A stretch of DNA of 60,000 bases from Chrysophaeum taylorii (taxonomy: Eukaryota; Sar; Pelagophyceae; Pelagomonadales; Pelagomonadaceae), in contig JAQMWT010000061.1 of NCBI GenBank assembly GCA_029834535.1, forward strand, positions 1 through 60,000, written 5' to 3'. The notes beneath the pieces were generated by a model, which was given only the letters and a program-made list of their open reading frames with translations, was not told the origin of the DNA and did no database searches. The translations under genes and the position numbers were made by a program. Shown piece by piece: positions 38,936 through 50,234 of the stretch. Within the stretch, counting starts at the first letter, position 1. The number at the start of each line of letters is the position of its first letter.

Positions 38936-40705
38936 CACATGAAGTGGTACAACATGTTCATCATAGACACTTGGTGTCAGGACTCAGGGGACTTGGTTTC
39001 AGGACCTGGAGGACTTGGTCAGAAAGGTAACGCTCGGGGATGATGCTCTTAGCGAAAGCCAGAGGAAACAAAAAAGGTGGAGAATGCGCAAGTAAAGACA
39101 CGGGTAGCGAGACTGCCTGACCTTTATATCTCGCATATAGCAGAGAGCAGAGACATCAACACGTTACGCGTGTGAGTTGCGTAGCGGTTGACGCTCTTGG
39201 TAGAGTTGTGTTGCGACATAAGTCGATGTTTAAGGACGAGGGTGGAAGACTTCAACCTGAGCATCATGTTCCATGCGGCGTCGTTGTTTCACTAGAATGC
39301 AACGCCAAAGAGATGAAACTTGTAAGCTCGGTAGAGGTTGTAGTCCTCGAAGTGAGAGCGGTCAAATTACAAAAACAAACTTGTGAACTGTTGGTGAACG
39401 GCAAAGAAGAAGTGACACTACAGATGTCACATGAAGAAACACAATTTCTTGCAGCTCATGTTCAGTCGTATAATCATCAGCAGCTTGCTAACCTGGACGT
39501 TATATGGGTAGAGGATAAGTCCAGGAAGATATAAGGCGTGATGATAAAGAGAATGAAGACTGAAGACCAGTATGAGTATGTCAATGTACCATGGACTCAA
39601 GGAGGGTGTTGTAAGAATCCTATCTGAGATCATGAAGGAAACAAAGAAGCGTGATCTGACACATAGTCGGATATTGTCGGCAATGTATAGCGAGTTGAGG
39701 TGGAATCGTGAGACAGCAAGGAATTCAGGTCGCATGCCCATAGTAGACAATGAGTGTGGATGATACGGTACCACTGGGGTGGCGTCCGTAAGCCATACGT
39801 TATCCAGCACTGAGCATTTAGCCATTAGGAAGTAATGTTGGGCGGTAAGGATACCCAATGAGAAGTGGGCCCTTTAAGATTGTTAGTGTACAGTGGGCGC
39901 CGAGTGAATACATTGTTGTTGTGATGTTTGGTAATAGCGTCATCAGAGGTCAAAGCATCAGAAGTACCAATGATAGAAGCAGCCAATGCATATAGTCATA
40001 CACGGCGAACAGTGGTATTCGGGTGGTCGTATGTTAGGTAGATCATGATCGATGATGGTGTACATAAAACATAAGTAGTGTGCACTGAACAAGACGAACC
40101 GTAGCTTTGCAACATGCTGACTCACGCAGATGGAGGTAGGTAGGTCACCGGCAATACTCGTTCATGATGTCAAATCTTGAAATGAGAGCGTGAAGGCACC
40201 TAAGTCAAAGCGTGGCATACGTATTTTGTCAACTCAAAGAGCAACGAGCTTTCGGTGAGTCCGTAAAGTGTTGTGACCAGAGGAGTCTACATGCACGCGA
40301 TGCACGGGTCCAAATGGAGATTAAACTGCATGTGACCACGACAACAGGGTGTTGGTAATGTAGCCACGGTAGTAAGCTATAGGTCATGGTGGTAGGATCA
40401 AGATGAAATACTCCCATGATACTGCAATCTTTGTCCGATGATGATGAAGACATGCAAAGGAGAGTGTACAGAGATATGGATCGTATGTTGCTGGGTTGGT
40501 AAAGTCCAAATGTCAAACTGCGAGCATGAGATCGGAAAGTTAGATAGCAGATCCAGTGTTGCAGAGTACGTGGAGTGTATGCAAGAGTAGTATTGTTCAC
40601 CATGCTGACTGAAGGAGCATCCGTGATCTTATCAGGGAGAGAGAGAGGTATTAGCGATAAACATATGGACTAGTTTAACGACATTGCGGTCACCAGAGTT
40701 AGCGG
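38936..40705 (-). other. Region after RNase H of c2; decayed, unrecognised
   Basis: In c1b the matching position holds the 530-codon accessory ORF. Here only short frames remain (minus 40603-40229 and 39858-39427; plus 39172-39534) and I cannot show that any derives from that ORF. No other motif seen. Confidence 0.4.
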
Positions 40706-41447
40706 TTAGGTCTCGTATTGGTATGAGTCAGCAACATGCGGCATACCTAGAAGAGGGCGCCACGTAGCAAAGTCGGCTGTAAGTGGCGTTGTAAAACGAC
40801 AAGCTACATTTAACTTGCCAGGGACATGATGGACGCGAATCTTGTGTAATGCGACATACACGCGAATTTTGAACCATCGTGTAGAATGGGCTTTACTGCG
40901 AGAAGAGCCGTCAGGATTATTGGGAGTGTGCGCGGCAGCAGCGTTGTCAGACAAGAGAGATGGGCTTCTGATGAAGCGCACGTCCTCGGCAATATGATTG
41001 TTGCCTGCATGAAAATCGGAGGGAGGATCAGCTTGCGTGATAATGTAGAATGTTGGATTAACCACAAACGAGAATTCGAAGAGTAGTTTGCGGAGCCAGA
41101 CTGCTTCGTCAACGCAAATACGTAGTGTACTCAACTCAGCTTCGAGGGTAGAGCACGAGGCGATGGTAGTCAAGGAATAAAAGCGTCGTGTGAGAAGGTC
41201 ACGTGACATATGGAGCGTCTAAACCTGCTGTGCAAGCCGAGTCACATGAGATGATAAGATTTCAAGGTCGGAGGGATAAGCAGCAGCTGGTGCCGGGGCA
41301 GTGGATGCTGCTGGCAGGTAGTTTAACGACGTTTTCGGTCGCAGCGGCAAATTCAGCATAAACAGTTGTACACGTAGAAGGCACTAGGCCAGTAGTGGAC
41401 TTCTTATCTTCCTGTGCCAGTGAAGGAGCATTGTCAGCATCCGCCAA
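40706..41447 (-). pseudogene. RNase H of copia element c2, interrupted
   Basis: ADADNAPSLAQEDKKSTTG (41447 down to about 41392) is the copia RNase H start. It then breaks into about 180 nt of foreign sequence holding an SLNY motif, and resumes at about 41190 with RRFYSLTTIASCSTLEAELS, WLRKLLFEF, SLLSDNAAAAHTPNNPDGSS, TRWFKIRVYVALHKIRVHHV and GKLNVACRFTTPL. The YAILLFGSLITWKS segment seen in c1b is missing. Confidence 0.85.
41318..41340 (-). repeat. Dispersed SLNY motif copy in c2 RNase H (one extra base)
   Basis: Minus strand ACCGAAAACGTCGTTAAACT, the motif with one added A. In the present frame it reads T-E-N-V-V-K-L; without that base it would read T-E-T-S-L-N-Y. Core CGTCGTTAAACTA is exact. 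Confidence 0.8.
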
Positions 41448-41541
41448 AGCGACCAGGGGTTCGAACTTGCCCGTAGCAATATCTTCATCCTGAGAGTCGA
41501 CTAAGGTCGATAAGTCAACTCAATTGGCGGGTTTACGAAGG

Positions 41542-42590
41542 TTACATTAGGAGGTGACAGACCATCTGGACATGCACCCAAGTACGTGAGTGCATACCTC
41601 GGGAACGGCGTCCTAGAGCTTGGGAGAAATATGGGCGACAGGTAACCTGCATGAACACTAACTTGCCAAGTAAAGTTGTGAAGTGGTCATGGATATAAAT
41701 TTCCACATCAGTGGAAGGGGGACCTTTCTTGTAGGTGAAGGTTGATGACGCAAGATGCTTCGGCAGCCTGAGTGTGTTCAATATAGGATGGTCATCGAAT
41801 AGTGCTTCTAGCTTGGCTTGAACGTCTAACGATATGGGTCCATTCGACGTTCCGAAGACACGCATTTCCAGAAGATTGTGAACTGGCTCGAACTGTTCCA
41901 CATAGAAGCGCTTATGCAGTGCTTCTTGGAGCTCAGTGCGTAGTGTGTCGTTGTTCGACACTATAACAATGTCGTCCACAGATAGACTGCAAATAACGAA
42001 TTGAGCGTGCGGAGAAGTACGAACATATAAACAAGTATCCGCATGGAGTCGCTTGTATCCAAGACTCCGAAAGAAGCTGTCGATCTCTTTGTTCCAGAGA
42101 TAAGGAGTTTGTCTGAGTCCATAGAGAGACTTCAGCAGCTTGGGTAAACGGCGGCCACGGTATTTGGCGTCTCGAGGATCGAGTAGCTTGATGCCCTCAT
42201 GGAGCTGTACGTAGACGTGCGCATCGATATCAGATTGGACGAACGCGTTGGGCACGTCACTGTGGTACACGGGCAAGTTCTTGTATGCAGCAATAGCTAA
42301 AGTGACACGTATAGCGGTAGTCGTTGCCATAGGACTAAACGTCCCAAAGAAATCGGCGCCAAGTGAAGCTAGGAAGCCACGCAGGACTAACCGAGCATTG
42401 TGCTTGATATACTCCCCGGAGGAGTTGGGCTTGATCTTTGAGTACCAGGCGACTGTCAATTGGACGAGTCGAAGCATCAGGTCGAGCTAGCTTGAAGCAA
42501 CCGAAGCGCACTATATCGTGCAACTCCTTTGCGATCGCCTTGATATAACCTTGTATGTCTTCGGCAGAAAGTCCTTGTAGACGCTTGAGC
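41542..42590 (-). pseudogene. Reverse transcriptase of copia element c2
   Basis: Copia-type RT: AIAKELHDIVRFGCFKLARP and IDSRLVLK in one frame (to about 42440), then EYIKHNARLVLRGFLASLGA, DVPNAFVQSDIDAHVYVQLH, LLKSLYGLRQTPYLWNKEID, CLYVRTSPHAQFVICSLSVD-DIVIVSN (Y/SVDD box) and LGKLVFMQVTCRPYFSQALG. One frame change near 42440. All core boxes are present. Confidence 0.93.
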
Positions 42591-42661
42591 TTATACTCGT
42601 CGATAGATACGTCGGCTTCTTGGACTTCGTATTCATCCGGGCCTATGGTAGCTGGAGAGCC

Positions 42662-42683
42662 ATAGTTTAACGACTTTTCGGTC
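42662..42683 (-). repeat. Dispersed SLNY motif copy between integrase and RT of c2
   Basis: Minus strand ACCGAAAAGTCGTTAAACTA; reads S-T-E-K-S-L-N-Y-G in the frame of the polyprotein, about 35 codons before the RT start. Confidence 0.85.
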
Positions 42684-43600
42684 GAAGCAGAGTAAAGAAC
42701 TTCAGGATGGGCGTGAGTGGCACAGGTGTGTGGAGTGGAGGTATCAGGTTCCAGCTCCACCACCAGGAGAGGTTCCTCATGAAGTACCTGGGTAATGTAC
42801 TCGGTAGAGCAGATGTAGCGCCAAATTCAGATGAGGAATGGTGACTAAAGCTGGTAGGTGCCAGGTAGCTGTAAGCGTATTGCAATGGAGAAACACCGAA
42901 GGCCGAAGCGTGTTCCATGAACATGGCAATAAGTGGAGGCGGAAGGTGGCGACATGGAGTGTCATCATTGGTGAGGTGTGTGGCCACTGGAATGCTGGAT
43001 GCGCATTTGGTTTGCGAGAAAACACTATCCAGCAGAGAGCATCGAGATAGAAGATCGGTGCGTAATGGAAGGATGTGTTGAACCAGCATGGCCTGTTCCC
43101 CCTCCGGGCAGAGAGCCGTCCAGTGGATACCACCAGAGGTGTTGATGGTGGAGAGGGTGGGTGATTTGAAATCGAGAAAGCTGCGGAAGTCAGCGAGTTT
43201 GCTACCAGCGGCTTTGTAAGCACCATCAGTGGAAGCTTGAGCCGAGCAGTGGCAGAGGTGATGGAGGAGGCTTTGCGTTGGTTGGGGCGCTTAGGACCTG
43301 GGACAAGTAGAAGGTTGTCTTGAGAGCGGTGGCGTAATAGGAGCGTCAGCAGGAGTATTGTCGTCAGCAGGAGGTCAAGCTGCTGTGGGAGAAGTAGAGA
43401 GTGGAGGGGGAGTCTGCGACGGAGGGGGAGAAGCAGACGGAGCAGGGGCAGGTGGGTGCCCCCTCTGAGTATGTACCCCCCTCTGCAACGCATCATCGGG
43501 ATCTTCATCTCGATGAGGGTTAATGTCGAAGGACACTGGCGTAGCACCAGGTGGAGGAGCATTTTCAGGATCCAAGTTAGAGCGGCGAATCATGTATGTG
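42684..43600 (-). pseudogene. Proline-rich linker between integrase and RT of c2
   Basis: Pro/Ser/Leu-rich (PPSQTPPPLSTSPTAA, then LLVPGPKRPNQRKASSITSA). Frames change at least twice between 43608 and 42667. A piece reading VVSTG and FHYAPIF may be residual domain sequence, but I recognise none. Confidence 0.5.
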
Positions 43601-44768
43601 AAGGTCAATTTGGAGGTGACACGAAGCTGGCCATTTTCAGGATTAAGGACAACATCAGCCTGATAGTCAACACGAGGAGAGACAAGTGGATTTTGGGAGT
43701 TGGCGCAGCACAGGTAGAGATAGCGTCGCCGAGAGGGTTCATACTTGTTGTGTTCGTGAGGCTCAAGGAGGAGGAAGCACTCGCTGCCAAAGATCTTGAG
43801 GAGATCATGTTTAGGTGTTGCTAGTTAATTATACATAAACTGCGGAGGGCTGATGATGGCATGGTGAATGCGTTCGAGCGAGGCATTTGGGAGGATGTTG
43901 TATGATTGGGTGGTGTGGATCACAGCTCACGGGAAGTGGATTGCAGGTTCCACGATCTTGGCGCCACGGCAATGAGCATTGATAAGGTTACGGAGGCGAG
44001 TTGAGGAGACATAAGCAATGAAGCCTATACTTTGTTCGACTTCATGGTTAAAATGGTGAAGGTAAGGCGGGAAGGCGACAAGGTTGATACCATGCTCGAC
44101 CCTGTGGGGAGTGGTTATGTATTATCTGAAGTACGGCAGGGACGCCTCGGAGTATACTGTGCGTAAATGCACTTTGAGTTGGGTCTTGCAGAAAGCATGC
44201 AGGTAATCGAGTGCCTGCGTGAATTCGGTCGCGTTGGTGGTGCGAGTGAAGTAGGCTAGTAGGAACTTCGATAGTATTTCTTTGAAGACAATAATATGGG
44301 TGAAGCCGCCCCATTCAGAAGGTATGGTTAAGTAGCCACCATCGCAAGCCCAGACTTCACCGGGCCGGTGGGTCTGTTCAAAATTGGGCTTGGTCTCGTT
44401 ATTTGGTCGTGACGGTGGCGTTTGTTGTGGCAAATGCAGTCTATGCACATATCCCTGTATGGAATATCAGATGCTGAGAAGCCAGGGCGAGCAACGACGT
44501 CTGGGGCTTTAGCAGCAACGCTCTCAGGCCAGTGGTGTACGTTGTGGCAGCGGCTGGCGCGTTCTTTGGCATTTTGGTATTCGACGGTGCCATGGGCGAG
44601 CGATTTGCGAGGAATTGCCTTGACCGGAATGTGTTTCTTTCGACGGACATTGAATTTGAATTCTGTGGATGCATCTAGCGATGGGGCATCAGGATCATCG
44701 CCGGTGTCCGCGTCATCGGCAGCGGGGGTTGTAGAGAGGGCTTCTTTCGGTGTTATTCCGGAGGAGCG
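43601..44768 (-). pseudogene. Integrase of copia element c2
   Basis: Zinc-binding region (HNVHHWPES and DMCIDCICH, about 44560-44430), then FEQTHRPGEVWACDGGYLTI with the first catalytic Asp and FTHIIVFKEILSKFLLAYFT. Later pieces in other frames match c1: PWAVIH, YNILPNASLERIHHAI, FGSECFLLLEPHE, RRYLYLC and DVVLNPENGQLRVTSKLTF. At least two frame changes and a stop near 43820. Confidence 0.85.
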
Positions 44769-44790
44769 GTAGTTTAACGACTGTTCGGTC
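44769..44790 (-). repeat. Dispersed SLNY motif copy between DNMT and integrase of c2
   Basis: Minus strand ACCGAACAGTCGTTAAACTA; reads W-T-E-Q-S-L-N-Y-R. It falls in the linker between DNMT motif X and the integrase zinc region. Confidence 0.85.
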
Positions 44791-44949
44791 CAGCTGCGGT
44801 TGGAATGCGGCTCATGAATGCATCCGCCTGAAAGATAGTATCTGAGCTGTGACTGGAAAGAAGCAGTTCACAAGTGAGGAAGGTAGATATATAGGTATTC
44901 TTCAAGGTAGCACTATCATGTTGGAAGGAGGGGTCCAACATAAGAGACT

Positions 44950-45713
44950 TCACATCGACGACCAGCGACAGATGTGTGTGTAAAGGGTGTGATAAGTACC
45001 CGCAGGTAGGGCATTGCTGAGTAGGTCGCAGCGTAAGTCTTTATTCAGTGAGAGTAAGAAGGACGTCTGGGAGCGGGTATGATTGTTGGCTTTGATAAAC
45101 TCGGGTCGAGTAGGGTAGCGAAGTTTGCCATTGCGAGGGTCCAACAAGATTATATTAGCATGTCCCCGGATAGTTGGCAATGGAGCTAACATAGAGTGAA
45201 TTTTTGATCCAAGCTTGCGGTCGCTGCCACGTAAGTGGCCGACATACCGGCCATGAGAAAGATGGTGATCTTCCAAGGAATAATATCTGTCCTTGAAAGT
45301 GAGTTGATCGGAGGATTGGTTGTATGGGAGACAGTTGGGCATAACATTAGAGCACTGTTGGAGTAAGTTGCGGATGGCAGGAACAGTGCAGTGGGCTGTG
45401 TTGAGAGGGGGGGGGTAGGCTTGCACTAGCCATAAATATCCCTGAGACGAATCGAGATGGAGCGTCTTATCGGCGGGGTTATCGCGGGCAGTTAGGGTGT
45501 AAGTAGATCCATATGCGTCAATGGAAGCCTGATATTTGCTCGCATTGTTATCGACTAGTAAGTTGCCGTCATAGTGGTGTCCACCAGTAAGGATGTGGAT
45601 ATTGAAGGTAGATGAGGATGTTGCGAGAAACAACCTAGGTGCGGGTTTGTTAGTTTCGAATATCGTAGCATAGTAAGACACAGGTGTGGGAGTGTTAGGC
45701 GAGATTCTTGCGA
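44950..45713 (-). pseudogene. C-terminal half of a C5-DNA methyltransferase in c2
   Basis: Frame 45681-44950 aligns end to end with c1: ILTGGHHYDGNLLVDNNASK (c1 has ITGGRHTGGDITVSNSSSK), GYLWLVQAYPP, LEDHHLSHGRYVGHLRGSDR, PLPTIRGHANIILLDPRNGK, RYPTRPEFIKA (motif IX-like) and DLLSNALPAGTYHTLYTHI (motif X). Motifs I-VIII are gone because a Helitron-like unit begins at 45715. 44791-44949 is linker. Confidence 0.75.
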
Positions 45714-45789
45714 CTCCTCACTACTAATTGGCAGATGTTTGTCTGTTTGTTTGTCCCCCGAATCAGGGTGATTATTAGTAAGCCACAGG

Positions 45790-48700
45790 TACCACCAGAA
45801 AACCTAATGCGGGACTTTCGTTTTACTGACCCTCAAGATGCGCCAAAATCGCACCGCCAACGACGGCAAGTCGGCCCCGGGGGTCGGCCGGACCTACCTT
45901 AAGCGCGGTTTATGGAGAGATGGCGCTCTACAGCACTAGGCGAATTTAGTAAAAGTCACCCCGGATTTTTACCAGCCTATTGCGGGAGCCTGGTGACGAA
46001 ACCGACCGAAACACACCTGGATCCCTATAATATCCACTGTGTGCGCCGTTAGGACGTCAGAGGGGCAGGAGGGTCTTGAGCGACGCGGGATGCCTCGAGT
46101 TGGGCCATGAGTTCGGCGATTCTGGCCTCAGCTTCGGTGGCGCGGGCCTTCCACGCGGTACGACCACGGCCGCGCCCGCGGCCGGTTTCAGCGGGGCCAC
46201 GAGCGCGACCACGACCAGGAGGGCCCTGGCTTGAAGCCTCGGAGCGACCCGGACCTCGGCCTCGGGTGGGCGCGGTAGGATGAGCCGACGCGGCGGCGGA
46301 TTCGGGGGCCGTTGTGGCGACATCCGCGGGAACGGGAGCGGACGCGGCGAGTTGGGCGTTGTGATCGGCTTCGACACGACTGAAGACGGCATCGTCGGTC
46401 ATGCAGTTGTGGCTCTGTCCAAATAAGCCGCCGGCAGTTCGACGGCAGTTGTGAATGGTCTGGAGCTCGTCCGAAGTGAACGGCCGGTCGTGCTCGCCTT
46501 CATTGTAATCGATGCCGATCACGTCCATGCCTCGATTTCTGCGGGGAGTACGACGAACTCGAGCCAAATAGTTTGCCGCACGAGCGTGCTCGACACGGGC
46601 GAGGCCCTCAGACGAGACGAGGCCGCGCGACAAGGCCGCTTGGAATGCGGTGTCTGTCGCATCTCGGCGGCCCGGGGCGCTGGACGTCAGCCGAGCCGCG
46701 GACGAGTGGATGCTCCAGGAGCTTGCGCGTGAAGGGGACGAGGCCGGATTCGGCGATGGCCTTGCAGTTCTTTTCGACGTTGCAAAAGGCCTCGGGGAAG
46801 ACCTTATTAAAGAGGATGACGAACTCCGACTTGAGCAGCTTGTCGCGGGACTGGGGCGGGATGCGGCCGCGGATGTCGAGGCGCTTCAACTCCAGCCAAC
46901 GGCGCTTGACTTCGACCCTGAGCAGCTTGAACACACCGTTGTTATAGGCATCGGGGACCTGCCAGACATGGGTGGCGTTGGGGACGCGGATGAGGATGTG
47001 GACATGCATCCGGCGGCAGGTGCGAAGGACGTTGAGGGCGAAGCGCGTCTTGTGGCCGTCGACGAGGAGCACGGCGGGCTTCGCAGCGCGGATGTCCGGA
47101 ACCCGCGGGAGGATCACGTCCTTGATCACACCATCTCGAGGATCCTGTCCGTGATGCCGCCCTTGGGCGAGCAGTAGGCCATGCCTCTGTACTGAACGCC
47201 GTTGATGGTGACGTTGGTGAGCCCCGGGTACCGTTTGTCCGGATCGCGCTCGAACCATATCTCGTCGGAGACCCAGCGACGCACCGAAACCGAGTTGAAA
47301 TCCGAAGCCCGACAGCCCCCCTTGGCGGAAGCAGCGTGGGACATGAAGATGATGACAGGCGCCAGTGGGTTTCCCAAGCCGTCCATGCCGACGACGAGGG
47401 TGGCGCGTTCGCTGCTGGCGGCTGCCGTGAACTCACGCGACTCGCCCTTGGCATAGACGCGCAGGCCGATCTGGTGCCTCGCGTGCTCGTCGGTCATGTC
47501 AAAGACGGCGACCATTTCATCGAAGAGAAACAGCCGACCGAGCTCGCCAGGGATGGGAAGCAGTCGCGGGTTGTCCGCTGTGTACACATTCGTTAGCACG
47601 TCTCCCACGTCCGCGTATACCGGGTTGAGCTTGAAGAGGCCGAACTCGAGCAAATATTTATCCATTCTGCCGTACAAGAAGGCGAGTTCTCGGTGGTCGT
47701 CCAGTTCTCGCGGGTCACGTCTCGCGGATGGCCGAAGGCGACCTTCAGCGTGCGCTCATACCGATCGAGGAAGCCAGTCGCCCAGTGGATTCCATGTATT
47801 GCGTCCTCCTCGTACACCGCGTAGCCGCCCATGCCGTCCGGCTCACCGCGACAGCGAGCAGCGTAAAGCTTGCACCTCTCGCCGAGCTCGGTGCGCTTGA
47901 TGAGGTCGTACGCGATGTCACAGAGTTCCAGCTTCGTCGGCGCCGCGCCGAAGGAACCGAGCTCGATGACAGTGTTCAGGATGACGGGCTCGATCTTTGA
48001 AAGAGGCGACTTCAAGCCGACCTGGCCCGAGGGGTTTTAGAGAGGAGCGCCCGTGCGCTCGTGGGCGTTGACGTGGTTCTGCACGGTCTTGACCTTGGGC
48101 TCTCGACGTGGCGTCAAAGCACGCTCGGCGATCAGGTTGGCGACGACAGCAGACAGCAGAGGCTGTCACCTTCTGCCGCTTCTTCTTGGCATCGAAGAGT
48201 CGCTTGACCGCCTCGTCCGTAGCAGCGGCCTTCTCTGCGGCGCGGTCAGAGGCCGCATACTTCGTGGCGCCGCGGGGACGGCCGCCGAGGTGCGCGTCCG
48301 TGGATGAGGTGTTTGCCGTGTTGGTCACCGTCGGCGCAGACGCGTCCCCTCGATCCTGCTCGACCACGCGGCGAAGGTCTGTGCCGGTGCTCTGCGTCGG
48401 CCGTTTCTTCGGTGTACCTCCACTGGGCCGGGCTCGTTCAATGTAGTACTGCAGGCGCTGCTTGGAGAAGGCCACGCAGCCGAAACGTCCGCGCCTCGAG
48501 CATGTCAGCGCGATCATGATATGCGCCCTCCTTACTGACGTGCCTCGTTGCCGCGAGCGTGGCCGCCATGGACACGTCCTTTTCGTTTGCGGCGCGGGCC
48601 TCGACCGACCGCTTCGACCGCTCCTCTCTCGCAACGACGCGCCCTAAATCGAGGAGGATCGCGGTCACCCTGGCCTCGTCGAAATCGTCCTCCGTGCGGC

Positions 48701-48893
48701 CACGCTTCAGCCGCGGCGGCTCGGATTTGACTCGCGAGGCAGTCCTCGCCTCGGGAGCCGACCTCCGCTTCGCAGGACGACCTCTGGACGCGGGCATGAC
48801 CGGCGACGGAGCCGGCAGGAGTGAAAATCGTGCGTATGAATTTAGTAAAAGTCCCGCAATAGGGTGGCTCCCGCATTAGGTTTTCAGGTGGTA
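45790..48893 (-). mobile_element. Pogo-type (Tc1/mariner) DNA transposon with TA duplication
   Basis: Element is 45792-48891 (3.1 kb) between TA dinucleotides. Terminal inverted repeats CCACCAGAAAACCTAATGCG (left) and CCACCTGAAAACCTAATGCG (right, minus strand), 23 bp with one mismatch, both ending in GGA. Inner repeats ATTTAGTAAAAGTC and CCTATTGCGGGA occur near both ends. The empty site is visible in H-c (CAGGTAGGCCCGCGAGCC on the minus strand at about 50826-50845), which confirms the TA duplication and both ends. Confidence 0.93.
46049..48797 (-). pseudogene. Pogo/DDE_1-type transposase, frameshifted
   Basis: Reading minus: a basic N-terminal region (48797-48438), GGRPRGATKYAA (AT-hook-like, about 48280), a helix-turn-helix-like LSKIEPVILNTVIELG and LCDIAYDLIKR (48015-47593). 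The catalytic domain follows: LFLFDEMVAVFD (first acidic site), LAPVIIFMSHAA, AVLLVDGHKTRF (second Asp) and NATHVWQVPDAYNNGVFK (third Asp; compare the TSxLLQPLDxGVFxxFK form of pogo/Tigger). Ends with a long C-terminal tail (46633-46049) that has RG-rich (GRGRARGPAETGRGRGRGR) and coiled-coil parts. At least three frame changes (about 48150, 47690, 47130) in an otherwise readable gene. Confidence 0.85.
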
Positions 48894-48904
48894 GGCGTGC
48901 GAGC

Positions 48905-49485
48905 CAAACATTGATCCTCCAAGCCGTCTACGGCGACCTCGCAGACTGTTTCCACGACCCGCGGCGGCTCTTTCAGCGCACCATTCTCACGCCCCGTCGA
49001 AACGATGTTGTCGATGCTGACAACGCGCGCATGACCGCGGCCTTTCCCGAGACGAGGCGCCGGAGTTGTTTTCGGCCGACTAGGTTGGGTCGGAAGACGG
49101 CGCCTCGCTCTATACAGTCGAGATTCAACTCCCTGACAACCAACGGCATGCTGACTTTGAGCGCGAGCTTAAGGTCTTCGCAACCTCGACCCGTCGCACG
49201 GCCACTGCAACGGTACCAGATACATGATCGATCGTGTCGTGTCACCGAGGCTCCTCGAACCAGCATCCCTTAAGGCCCGCCTACGCCAAACGATCAACAA
49301 GAGCCAGGGACAGACGCCCCGCAAGGTCGGCGTCCTCTTGCCCAAGCCCGTCTTCTGCCACGTCATGCTCTACATGGCCCTCTGTCGATCGGCACCCCCG
49401 ACGATATCCTCTCCTGGGTCGACGACTCCACCGTACCCCACACGTGCTGCGCAATACCGATATGCCCCCTCGCGGCGTGTACACG
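48905..49485 (+). pseudogene. PIF1-like helicase C-terminal remnant (H-b)
   Basis: ILQAVYGDLADCFHDPRRLF, then ILTPRRNDVVDADNARMTAA and, after frame changes, QTINKSQGQTPRKVGVLLPK with PVFCHVMLYMALCRS. Same remnant as in H-a, H-c, H-e and H-f. The antisense frame (LALKVSMPLVVREL) is a shadow. Confidence 0.8.
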
Positions 49486-49746
49486 CGCACTGTAGGTGAG
49501 CTTACTGGGACCAGGTGAACTTACTGGAGTTAGAGATTGGGGCTAGGTGAGCTTAGTGACCAGGTGAACTTACTGGGGGTTTTAGAGTAAACTCAAAGGT
49601 TAGCGGCGTGTGCGGATCAAAGCAGCTTAGATTGGCGGGGGTCAGAGCGACGAACTCAAAGGAGAGTGGGGTGAGTGGGTGTGGGTTTACGCCGAACTTA
49701 CTGGGGTTAGAGATTGGGACTAGGTGAACTTACTGGCCTGCACTTG

Positions 49747-49866
49747 TAAATTATAAAGGGAGACTGCAGAGAAATCTTCTAACTCCTACCCTTATTCCGT
49801 CCGTTGATAACGCGATCTCTTCCTTACCCTCCTTCTTCCCTTTTGCACTGTCAAATAGTCCTCTGG
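49747..49866 (+). mobile_element. LTR family B, left part
   Basis: AAAGGGAGACTGCAGAG ... CCGTCCGTTGATAACGCGAT ... TTTTGCACTGTCAAATAGTCCTCTGG. It is the inverted counterpart of about 38745-38840. Continues after H-c at 52205. Confidence 0.75.
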
Positions 49867-50234
49867 CAAGTGCAGGCCAGTAAGTTCACCTAGTCCCAAT
49901 CTCTAACCCCAGTAAGTTCACCTGGACCCACAGTAAGCTCACCTGGCCAGCTGGTTAGTAAGTTCACCTAGTCCCAGTCTCTAAACCTCAGTAAATTCGG
50001 CGTAAACCCACTCGTGCTCACATCCACTCACCCCACTCTCCTTCGAACTCGTCGCTCTCACCCCCGCTAATCTAAGCTGCGTTGATCCGCACACGCCGCT
50101 AACCTTTGAGTTTACTCTTAAAACCCCAGTAAGTTCACTTGGTCTCAGTAAGTTCGCCTGGTCACTAAGTTCACCTAGTCCCAATCTCTAACCTCAGTAA
50201 GTTCACCTGGTCCCAACAAGCTCACCTACAGTGC

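Larger units (their letters stand above)
45715..49746 (+). mobile_element. Helitron-like unit H-b, split by a pogo-type transposon
   Basis: Plus-strand 5' end TCCTCACTACTAATTGGCAG, GTTTGTCTGTTTG repeats and CCCCCGAATCAGGGT, then the pogo insertion (45792-48891), then helicase remnant and 3' repeats. It ends ACTTACTGGCCTGCACTTG at 49746, followed by T. Without the insertion the unit would be about 930 bp, in the size range of H-e and H-f. Confidence 0.75.

Noticed and set aside
39172..39534. Plus-strand 120-codon ORF as a host gene
   Set aside because: Lies in the decayed 3' region of c2, no recognisable family, and no support beyond being open.
46650..47177. Plus-strand 175-codon ORF in the pogo element
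   Set aside because: Antisense of the DDE transposase region; no motif of its own.
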